Positions 34,627 to 41,938 of a stretch of DNA of 64,000 nucleotides are shown piece by piece. Position 1 is the first letter of the stretch; the number at the start of each line of letters is the position of its first letter. The notes under the pieces were generated by a model. It was not told the origin of the DNA. It saw only the letters and a list, made by a program, of their open reading frames with translations, and did not search any database. The stretch comes from Marinilabiliaceae bacterium UBA5488 (GTDB lineage: Bacteria > Bacteroidota > Bacteroidia > Bacteroidales > Marinilabiliaceae): positions 126,027-190,026 of the forward strand of contig DIPM01000021.1 of NCBI GenBank assembly GCA_002427105.1, in the 5' to 3' direction. The translations under genes were made by a program, and so were the position numbers.

Positions 34627-36450
34627 ATGAGCCAATCAATAAATCCTGAACTGGATTATTTAAGGAGCCTTGTTTCGGTTTTACCTTCTAATCCCGGAGT
34701 TTATCAATACTTTGATGAAAACGGTAAGATTATTTATGTAGGTAAAGCAATAAACCTTAAACGAAGGGTGGCCTCTTATTTTAATCGTGTTCCGGAAAAT
34801 GGAAAGACGCGGGTACTGGTCAAAAAGATTAGAGATATTCAACATATAGTTGTCAGCTCTGAGGAAGATGCCCTGCTCCTGGAAAATAACCTAATAAAGA
34901 AGTATCAACCACGATATAATGTCTTATTAAAGGATGATAAATCGTATCCATGGATTGTAATCCGTAACGAAGCCTTCCCAAGAGTTCATCATACGCGTCA
35001 GTTGATTAAAGATGGAAGTTCATACTATGGGCCTTATACATCTGTTATGATGGTAAGAACTCTAATCGATTTGTTCAGACATTTGTATCCGCTTCGAACC
35101 TGCCGCCTTCAACTTACTGCAGATAATATTGCAAAAGCTAAGTTCAGGCGCTGCCTCGAATTTCACATTGGAAACTGTAAGGCTCCCTGCGAAGGTCTTC
35201 AGACGGAACAAGAGTACCAGGAATACATAGATGAGGTAAGGAATATCCTAAAAGGAAATATTAGCTCGGTGATAAAGTATTTGAAGGACAAAATGACTCA
35301 GTTGTCGGATGAATACAGATTTGAAGAGGCAGAAGATATTAAGCGGCGCTTAAAACTGCTTGCCGGTTTTCAGAGTAAATCTACTATTGTTAATCCGAAA
35401 GTAGATAATGTTGACACTTTTTCAATTTTAAGTGATGAAAAATCAGCCTATGTAAATTTTCTTAAAGTTCAGAATGGAGCAATTACACAGGCACACACCC
35501 TGGAAATTAAAAAGCGGCTGGATGAATCAGACAGCGAGTTGTTGTCGATTGCCATTGCTGATATTAGAGAGAGATTCCATAGTAATTCAACGGAAATAAT
35601 TGTTCCCTTTTTCCCCGAAATCCGTTTCAAAGGAGTCGAATATACTATCCCTCAAATTGGAGACAAGAAGAAGTTGCTCGAACTATCAGAGAGAAATGTG
35701 AAATTCTATAGACTTGAGAAACTTAAACAAGAAGCTAATGTTACCAAAACTCCTCCGCATATACGAGTCCTTGAAACCCTGCAGAAGGACTTAAGGCTTA
35801 AAAAACTTCCTGTCCATATAGAGTGTTTCGACAATTCTAATATCCAGGGGGCTTTCCCTGTTGCAGCCTGTGTTGTTTTTAAAAATGCTAAACCTGCTAA
35901 GCGGGATTATAGGCATTTTAATATAAAGACTGTGGTAGGACCGGATGATTTTGCCTCTATGGAGGAGATAGTTTATCGACGCTATAAAAGAGTTATGGAG
36001 GAAGGAAACCCCTTACCTCAATTAGTAATTATTGATGGTGGGAAAGGGCAATTGGGCGCTGCGATGAATTCTATTAGAGCCCTTGGCCTGGAAGAAAAGA
36101 TTACTTTAATCGGAATAGCAAAGCGTCTGGAAGAAATATTCTATCCCGGAGACCCCGTACCTTTGTACCTTGACAAGAATAGTTCTTCACTCAAAATTAT
36201 TCAACACTTGCGTAATGAGGCTCATCGCTTCGGTATTACTTTTCATAGAAACCAAAGAAGTAAAGGAGCACTTAGTTCTGAACTGGATTCTATTTCCGGA
36301 ATAGGGGAGAAGAGCATTGAAGCATTAATCAAAAGGTTTAAGTCCGTGTCAGGGATAAAAGAGGCATCTTTTGATGAGCTGAAAGATATTGTAGGACTTG
36401 CCAAAGCGAAACTTTTAAAAGCTTACTTTTCAAAAGAAGAGAGTGCTTAG
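34627..36450 (+). CDS. uvrC: UvrABC excinuclease subunit C
   Basis: UvrC makes both incisions in nucleotide excision repair. The 607-residue protein has an N-terminal GIY-YIG domain (NPGVYQYFDENGKIIYVGKA), a Cys-containing segment (LRTCRLQLT, FRRCLEFHIGNCKAPCEG), a UVR motif (EEAEDIKRRLKLL), the RNase H-like nuclease (ECFDNSNIQG, VIDGGKGQL) and C-terminal helix-hairpin-helix repeats. All parts are intact. It overlaps converging lplA by 21 bp, with no room for a terminator. Confidence 0.96.
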   Translation: MSQSINPELDYLRSLVSVLPSNPGVYQYFDENGKIIYVGKAINLKRRVASYFNRVPENGKTRVLVKKIRDIQHIVVSSEEDALLLENNLIKKYQPRYNVLLKDDKSYPWIVIRNEAFPRVHHTRQLIKDGSSYYGPYTSVMMVRTLIDLFRHLYPLRTCRLQLTADNIAKAKFRRCLEFHIGNCKAPCEGLQTEQEYQEYIDEVRNILKGNISSVIKYLKDKMTQLSDEYRFEEAEDIKRRLKLLAGFQSKSTIVNPKVDNVDTFSILSDEKSAYVNFLKVQNGAITQAHTLEIKKRLDESDSELLSIAIADIRERFHSNSTEIIVPFFPEIRFKGVEYTIPQIGDKKKLLELSERNVKFYRLEKLKQEANVTKTPPHIRVLETLQKDLRLKKLPVHIECFDNSNIQGAFPVAACVVFKNAKPAKRDYRHFNIKTVVGPDDFASMEEIVYRRYKRVMEEGNPLPQLVIIDGGKGQLGAAMNSIRALGLEEKITLIGIAKRLEEIFYPGDPVPLYLDKNSSSLKIIQHLRNEAHRFGITFHRNQRSKGALSSELDSISGIGEKSIEALIKRFKSVSGIKEASFDELKDIVGLAKAKLLKAYFSKEESA

Positions 36451-37410
36451 TTCTGCTGCGGATATTTCAAGCTTAGCTTCAATTGCCTTCAAGCTGCGCT
36501 CTATTTCATCGCGTTCATGAGCAAGTCCTGTTAGCAAGGCTCTAATCTGCTCAAAGATACTTTTATCCGGATAGTTGTCTTTTATCGAAAGCTCCACGAT
36601 TTTTCCCTTCTCAATTTTCATCTCTACTAAGATAGTAAAGCCTGAAAGGACACTTCTTTTTTTGAAGATGTAGGGTGGACCGTAACGATAGTTCCATTCG
36701 GGAGTATCAAACTTTATCTTTTGGATTTCTATTATCTGAGCCTCCTCCTCCGGGCTGAACCGGTAAGGAATAATTGCGCTATAGTTTTTATTGATAGAAT
36801 CAACTAAATCCTTCAAGAACTCATCTGCTGATTTATCTGATTTAAGAAGTCCTTTTATATTGATTACTTCACTTTTTACCGATTTTACTGCTTTATCCCG
36901 AAACCTTGTAGGATCATTTCGCAAACAGGCTGTTAATGCCGTGATGTCTGAATCATAGAGTATTGTACCATGATGCATAACTCTTTGCTTAAACACATGG
37001 CAGGCATTTCCCGATATCTTTTTATAATTAAGAAGTAAATCATTTCTTTCGCCATGTTTAACATTAAGACCCCACTGATTTAAAACTTCAACTATCGGTG
37101 CAGTTGCTTTCTTGAAATTTACTAAATCACCGGCTTTGCCGTTTTTTATAAAGCAGAAATTAATATTGCCAAAGTCGTGGTAAACTGTTCCGCCTCCAGA
37201 TAAACGCCGAAAAAGGGAAATTTTGTTTGCTTGCAGGTAATTCAGGTTAATTTCTGAAAGGGCATTTTGATGCTTTCCTATTATAACTGAGGGTCTGTTT
37301 ATATAGTAAAAATGATAGTCTCCTACCTTTGACCTGAGAAGATATTCTTCGGCTGCCAGATTGTATGCCGGTTCATTACTGCTGCTGACTATTGATAGTA
37401 TTTCTGCCAT
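36430..37410 (-). CDS. lplA: Lipoate-protein ligase A
   Basis: LplA attaches free lipoate to the lipoyl domains of 2-oxoacid dehydrogenases and the glycine cleavage H protein. The 326-residue protein has the substrate motif RRLSGGGTVYHDFGNINFCF, KISGNACHVFK with the active-site Lys, HHGTILYDSD, and a C-terminal accessory domain that helps adenylate formation. Length fits the complete two-domain form. It stands alone on the minus strand between rightward genes. Confidence 0.93.
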   Translation of the reverse strand: MAEILSIVSSSNEPAYNLAAEEYLLRSKVGDYHFYYINRPSVIIGKHQNALSEINLNYLQANKISLFRRLSGGGTVYHDFGNINFCFIKNGKAGDLVNFKKATAPIVEVLNQWGLNVKHGERNDLLLNYKKISGNACHVFKQRVMHHGTILYDSDITALTACLRNDPTRFRDKAVKSVKSEVINIKGLLKSDKSADEFLKDLVDSINKNYSAIIPYRFSPEEEAQIIEIQKIKFDTPEWNYRYGPPYIFKKRSVLSGFTILVEMKIEKGKIVELSIKDNYPDKSIFEQIRALLTGLAHERDEIERSLKAIEAKLEISAAELSTLFF

Positions 37411-37586
37411 CTTCTAAATGGTGAATTGTTCGATATTCAATAAAAGTTAAATTATGACGATGAACTATTGAATGTCAAATATAGCTATAGCATTAATTAT
37501 AGCTGCTATTTGTCTTATTTTTGTGATATTTGTAGCTTGTAAATGGTTTAATGAGCTTGCTCATAATCATAACTTTTTATTTTTAT

Positions 37587-38039
37587 ATGAGGCTTGTAAT
37601 ACAAAGGGTAAGCAAAGCATCGGTTAAAACTCCTGATGGCTATTCCCGGTCTATTAACAAAGGAATTATGGTTTTGGTTGGCATTACGCATAGCGATACG
37701 CGGGAAGATGCCGAGTGGTTGGCAGCAAAGATTGCCGCAATGAGAATATTTGACGACGAGGAAGGGGTCATGAATTTGTCAATTATGGATATTGATGGAG
37801 AAGTGCTTATCGTAAGTCAGTTTACTTTGCATGCGAGGGTGAAAAAAGGTAACAGACCCTCCTACATGGATGCTGCTCCGGCTGAATTAGCAATTCCTCT
37901 TTATAAACATTTTATTAGCTGCGTTGAAGCTAAAATTGGGAAGCCTGTTCCCACAGGTGTGTTCGGAGCCAATATGGATGTAGAACTTGTTAATAATGGA
38001 CCGGTCACCATTTTGATTGATACTGAGAACAAATTGTAA
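37587..38039 (+). CDS. dtd: D-aminoacyl-tRNA deacylase
   Basis: Dtd removes D-amino acids wrongly attached to tRNA. The frame opens at 37551, but the ATG at 37587 gives the family's usual N-terminus (MRLVIQRVSKASV) and a normal 150 residues. The catalytic SQFTLHA motif, GNRPSYMDAA, and the C-terminal GVFGANMDVELVNNGPVT with the cross-subunit Gly-Pro-type region are present. It is followed by deoC on the same strand after a short gap. Confidence 0.94.
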   Translation: MRLVIQRVSKASVKTPDGYSRSINKGIMVLVGITHSDTREDAEWLAAKIAAMRIFDDEEGVMNLSIMDIDGEVLIVSQFTLHARVKKGNRPSYMDAAPAELAIPLYKHFISCVEAKIGKPVPTGVFGANMDVELVNNGPVTILIDTENKL

Positions 38040-38064
38040 AATATTTAAATTAATATACTCATTA

Positions 38065-38955
38065 ATGAATAGTAATATGGAAACTAACACTCTTTTTGGG
38101 CTCTTTGAAACTGACTATAACAAGCTTGAAGCCTTTGATCTGAAGAGGATTTCTATACCCGGGATAAATGAACATTTACTTAAAGAAATGTTTAGCTGCA
38201 TTGATTTAACTAGTCTGAATACTCAAGATAGTACTAATTCAATTGAAGAGTTTTGTGAAAAAGTGGCTCGCTTTTCTGAAGTGTTTCCCTCGGTACCCCA
38301 GGTGGCAGCTGTTTGTGTTTATCCGGTATTTGCCTCTATTCCTACTTCTAAATTGAAAGGTAGAAATATCAAAAGAGCTGTTGTTTCGGCCGGATTTCCT
38401 TCATCACAAACCTTCTTGAATAATAAAATAGAGGAGACAAGGCGAGCTATATTTTTAGGAGCTAATGAAATAGATATTGTTATTTCAGTCGGAGAATTTT
38501 TAGAAGGAAATTACGAATTTGTAGCGAATGAAATTGCTTCTATTAAAGAAATTATGGGCAAGGCGCATCTTAAAGTAATTATTGAGACCGGGGCACTTAA
38601 ATTACAGGATGATATTTGGAAAGCTAGTATCCTGGCAATGGAAGCAGGTGCAGATTTCATTAAAACCTCAACCGGGAAAATGTCGCCTGCTGCTACTCCT
38701 GAAGCCGCCTGGGTTATGACTCATGCTATCAAGGCTTATGCTGCCAAACGGTCGCGAGCCGTCGGATTTAAAGCCGCCGGAGGAATTTCTACTGTTAATG
38801 ATGCTTTGGTTTATTGGGCCATCCAGAAAGAGGTACTAGGCGAAAAGTATTTGAATAATACTCTGTTTCGTTTTGGCACCAGTCGGTTGGCAAATATCCT
38901 ACTTACTGAGATAGAAAAATGCAAGGGAACTAATAAAGAAATTAACTATTTCTAA
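38065..38955 (+). CDS. deoC: Deoxyribose-phosphate aldolase
   Basis: DeoC splits 2-deoxyribose 5-phosphate into acetaldehyde and glyceraldehyde 3-phosphate in deoxynucleoside breakdown. The Schiff-base Lys is in DFIKTSTGK, the second catalytic Lys in VGFKAAGGI, and VIIETGAL is also typical. The frame opens at 38017 within dtd; the ATG at 38065 (or 38077) avoids that overlap and gives about 296 residues. No other deo genes are nearby. Confidence 0.93.
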   Translation: MNSNMETNTLFGLFETDYNKLEAFDLKRISIPGINEHLLKEMFSCIDLTSLNTQDSTNSIEEFCEKVARFSEVFPSVPQVAAVCVYPVFASIPTSKLKGRNIKRAVVSAGFPSSQTFLNNKIEETRRAIFLGANEIDIVISVGEFLEGNYEFVANEIASIKEIMGKAHLKVIIETGALKLQDDIWKASILAMEAGADFIKTSTGKMSPAATPEAAWVMTHAIKAYAAKRSRAVGFKAAGGISTVNDALVYWAIQKEVLGEKYLNNTLFRFGTSRLANILLTEIEKCKGTNKEINYF

Positions 38956-38970
38956 TTGTAAATAATTAAT

Positions 38971-39945
38971 TTACAGCCTTCTGGTTGTGGTAAAGTAAAC
39001 TAACTCTTCAAGCGAATCCCGGACTTCATTTTCGGGATAGCTTCTTAATATTTCTAAGGCCTTGTCCCTGAATTCTATCATCCTTTCGCGGGCATAATCA
39101 ATTCCTCCCATTTCAATAACCAACTTAACAATTGGAGCTATCTTTTTCTCCTTTTTGTGATGTCGCTTAATTGTACGTAAAACTCCTCTTCTTTCAGATG
39201 ATCCCATTTTGTTTAGTACGTGTATCAAAGGAAGTGTTATCTTCTTTTCCTTTAGATCATTACCCGTAGGTTTGCCTGCAAGGTTTTTCTTCTCATAATC
39301 TAACAAGTCATCACGAATTTGAAATGCCATACCCAGGTTTATGCCAAATTGATGCATCTTTTCAAGCTGTTCTTCGCTTGCGTTTACGGAATAGGCTCCC
39401 GCCTTGGTGCAGGCAGCAATTAAGGCGGCTGTCTTTTTCCTGACTATATCATAGTAAATATCTTCTGTTATGTTTAGACGTCTTGATTTTTCAATCTGTA
39501 TTAATTCTCCTTCACTCATCTCACGCACGGCATCTGAAATGATAGTGAGAACTTCTATCTGATTGGTCTTCAGGGCACTGCTCAAACCTATAGATAAATA
39601 GTAATCGCCTACCAATACTGCAATCTTTGAGCGCCATAAGGCATTAATAGAAAAATAACCCCGACGTTGATAGGTCTCATCAACTACATCGTCATGAATT
39701 AGGGTGGCTGTGTGTAATAGTTCTATTAAGCCCGCAGCAGTGAAACTAGCCTCACTTATTTCGCCATTCAGACGGGCTGAAAGAAATACAAGCATAGGCC
39801 TCATCTGTTTACCCTTTCGGCGCAAAAGATAATTTGTAATAATGCTTAGCAAGGGTATTCCGGTGTTGAGTTGCTTCCTGAAGTAGCCCTCAAACTCCTT
39901 CATCTCATTAGCGATAGGAGCCTTAATCTTTGTCGATACACTCAT
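38971..39945 (-). CDS. Polyprenyl diphosphate synthase (trans, octaprenyl/heptaprenyl type)
   Basis: The 324-residue protein is a trans-isoprenyl diphosphate synthase, probably making the side chain of menaquinone. The first Asp-rich motif is LIHDDVVDE and the second is FQIRDDLLDYE; KGKQMRPMLVFLSA binds isopentenyl diphosphate. The small residues before the first motif suggest a long-chain product, but chain length cannot be fixed by eye. It converges with deoC, leaving 15 bases between stops. Confidence 0.9.
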   Translation of the reverse strand: MSVSTKIKAPIANEMKEFEGYFRKQLNTGIPLLSIITNYLLRRKGKQMRPMLVFLSARLNGEISEASFTAAGLIELLHTATLIHDDVVDETYQRRGYFSINALWRSKIAVLVGDYYLSIGLSSALKTNQIEVLTIISDAVREMSEGELIQIEKSRRLNITEDIYYDIVRKKTAALIAACTKAGAYSVNASEEQLEKMHQFGINLGMAFQIRDDLLDYEKKNLAGKPTGNDLKEKKITLPLIHVLNKMGSSERRGVLRTIKRHHKKEKKIAPIVKLVIEMGGIDYARERMIEFRDKALEILRSYPENEVRDSLEELVYFTTTRRL

Positions 39946-40090
39946 TTTTCTATTGATAATATCCCAAAATTAGCAATTTGCTTGGTAATTAATCGGATAA
40001 TGGCTTGATTATTTTATTAATGCTCTGATTCGCTGTTATGATATTTAACTCATCCTGAACCCTATCTTTAAGGCCTGAATATATAAATAT

Positions 40091-40102
40091 ATAAATATTT
40101 AT
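40091..40102. promoter_or_regulatory. AT-rich palindrome upstream of the ArsR-type gene
   Basis: ATAAATATTTAT is a perfect 12-bp palindrome preceded by a partial repeat (ATAAATAT). It lies about 110 bp before the ArsR-type start and 30 bp before a candidate -7 box. ArsR/SmtB operators are often AT-rich inverted repeats, so this is a candidate self-regulatory site. Confidence 0.35.
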
Positions 40103-40130
40103 GTAGGTGGAATATATCCAACAAATCAGC

Positions 40131-40138
40131 TATATTTG
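40131..40138 (+). promoter_or_regulatory. Candidate Bacteroidota-type -7 box for the ArsR-type gene
   Basis: TATATTTG fits TAnnTTTG and is about 75 bp upstream of the ArsR-type start. It is preceded by half-sites TGGA/TCCA (40108-40120). No clear -33 TTTG is visible. Confidence 0.35.
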
Positions 40139-40212
40139 TAACCTGAATAAGGGCATAAAAGTTCAGTACATTTTATGCAATAGAGGTTAATAGTTCTGAA
40201 GATCTTACAATT

Positions 40213-40533
40213 ATGAAACAGCCTGAAAATCGTATCAAGATAAAGGATCTGGATGCCGAGATGTTGGAAAAAGCAGCTAACATGCTTAAAGCAATTGCGC
40301 ATCCAATGAGAGTAGCTATACTGTCCCTTCTTGAGGACGGTAAGAGCCTTAGTGTTACGGAAATTCATCAAATGCTTGACATAGAACAAAGTACGACTTC
40401 CCATCATCTGGGTATCTTGAAAGATAAAGGAGTACTATCTTCTCGTCGTGAAGGAAAGAATACTTTCTACTTCTTAAAATACGAAAGTTTACGTAACATA
40501 ATCGATTGCGTTAGTAAGTGCGCATCAAAATAA
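40213..40533 (+). CDS. ArsR-family winged-helix repressor
   Basis: The 106-residue protein is a small ArsR/SmtB-type repressor with the typical KAIAHPMRVAILSLLEDG start of the domain, the recognition helix QSTTSHHLGILKDKGVL, and the wing RREGKNTFYFL. The metal-binding CxC of ArsR itself is absent from the recognition helix. Two Cys (CVSKCASK) at the C-terminus could bind metal. It precedes queD by six bases and may be co-transcribed with it. Confidence 0.92.
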   Translation: MKQPENRIKIKDLDAEMLEKAANMLKAIAHPMRVAILSLLEDGKSLSVTEIHQMLDIEQSTTSHHLGILKDKGVLSSRREGKNTFYFLKYESLRNIIDCVSKCASK

Positions 40534-40539
40534 TTCAAG

Positions 40540-40989
40540 ATGGCTAAGATCAGACTAACTAAGGAATTCCGTTTTGAAAGTGCACATGCTCTATACAATT
40601 ATGATGGGCTTTGCAGAAATATTCATGGTCACTCTTATATTTTGCAGGTAACTGTAATTGGTGAACCCGAAACTGATATTAATAATCCAAAACTTGGAAT
40701 GGTGATGGACTTTGGTGAACTCAAAGACATCGTAAACCGTGAAATTGTTAAGGATCTGGATCATGCTGTGGTAGTTAGTAACAAAGTTTCAAAAGATACC
40801 CTCTTGCAATTAGGGCAAATGAGCGAGCGCAGTTTTATTATGGATTATCAACCTACCTGCGAGAATATGTTGATTGATTTTGCCGATAGACTTCAAAAGG
40901 TCTTGCCCCCAAAAGTGAAGTTGCACAGTTTGAAGCTCAATGAAACGGCCAACTCTTTTGCCGAGTGGTACGCCGAAGACAATATCTAG
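40540..40989 (+). CDS. queD: 6-carboxy-5,6,7,8-tetrahydropterin synthase (QueD/PTPS family)
   Basis: QueD forms 6-carboxytetrahydropterin, the second step of queuosine/7-deazaguanine synthesis. The 149-residue protein has the zinc His in ESAHAL and HGH, and the catalytic Cys in LCRNIHGHSY (the CxxxHGH motif of QueD). LDHAVV and PTCENMLIDFADRL follow the family pattern. queA, a later step in the same pathway, is at 61-62 kb, while queC, queE and queF are not in the window. It converges with cbiK. Confidence 0.9.
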   Translation: MAKIRLTKEFRFESAHALYNYDGLCRNIHGHSYILQVTVIGEPETDINNPKLGMVMDFGELKDIVNREIVKDLDHAVVVSNKVSKDTLLQLGQMSERSFIMDYQPTCENMLIDFADRLQKVLPPKVKLHSLKLNETANSFAEWYAEDNI

Positions 40990-40991
40990 TC

Positions 40992-41804
40992 TTACCGGCT
41001 TTCCTTAGAATAGGCTTGTTTAGCTTTATCAATCCACATATTTACAACTTCAGGGATTTCTCCCAAGGGAGTAGAGTCCATAGTGACGACAAAACCCTCA
41101 TTCTTAAGGAGCGACATCCAGCTTGTTTGCTGAGCGCCGGCCATATCTATCGTTACATGTCCTCCTGCCACTGTCAGGAAGGGAAGGAGGCAGAGCTTTT
41201 TTACCCCCTCGTCTTTCATCTCTGTACAAATATCTTCCAAAAGAGGAAAGGCCTCCATAGTAGCCACATATATCGCTGCCTTTTCTTTTTGAAAATAGCG
41301 CTGCAGCCCGGCATAGCTGATATTTGACGGATGATTTGTGCCGTGTCCCATAAGCAAAATTGCGTCATTCTGGAGGAGGAGATTTTTCGTGTACTTAATT
41401 AAAATTTGTGCTAGCCTTTGATAATCATGGTGCTGCCAAAGCAATGGCTCTCCCATATATATTTTTGGCAGTCCTTTTGGAATAGCCTCCATCGCTTTAG
41501 CTGTCATGCTAATATCGCTATACTCTTTACCTGCAATGACATGTAAAGATTGTACGATAAGCTCTTCGTAACCATCGTCGGCAAATTGGGCAATGGCCCT
41601 GGCAGGTGAAGGGATATCAAGGCCTTGTAATAATAGTTTTTCCCTTACAATTGAAGAGCTGTAAGCCCTGCGAACTTCATGCTCAGGAAACTCCAAAGCA
41701 AAGCGTTCTGCAATTTTATCGTATGTTTTACCGGCTTCCCCAATAGTGGTTCCAAAAGCGCACAGAAGCAAAGCTTTCTTTTTATTTATCCCTAATCCTT
41801 GCAT
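40992..41804 (-). CDS. cbiK: Sirohydrochlorin cobaltochelatase CbiK
   Basis: CbiK inserts cobalt (or iron) into sirohydrochlorin in anaerobic cobalamin or sirohaem synthesis. The 270-residue protein has the catalytic His in LLMGHGTNHPSN, YVATMEAFP with the conserved Glu, and FLTVAGGHVTIDMAG with the second metal His. There is no signal peptide, so it is cytoplasmic. No other cobalamin gene is adjacent. Confidence 0.92.
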   Translation of the reverse strand: MQGLGINKKKALLLCAFGTTIGEAGKTYDKIAERFALEFPEHEVRRAYSSSIVREKLLLQGLDIPSPARAIAQFADDGYEELIVQSLHVIAGKEYSDISMTAKAMEAIPKGLPKIYMGEPLLWQHHDYQRLAQILIKYTKNLLLQNDAILLMGHGTNHPSNISYAGLQRYFQKEKAAIYVATMEAFPLLEDICTEMKDEGVKKLCLLPFLTVAGGHVTIDMAGAQQTSWMSLLKNEGFVVTMDSTPLGEIPEVVNMWIDKAKQAYSKESR

Positions 41805-41938
41805 TATTTCTTTTACTTTCTGTGATAAACAGATAAGGAGGCTTGTTGTTGCAGAACAACTCTCTTTTGGCGAAACTACTTTTATTTATGCTTTTTGATG
41901 ACTAATGATTAAATTTATCCGAATAAAAAAGACAAAAG

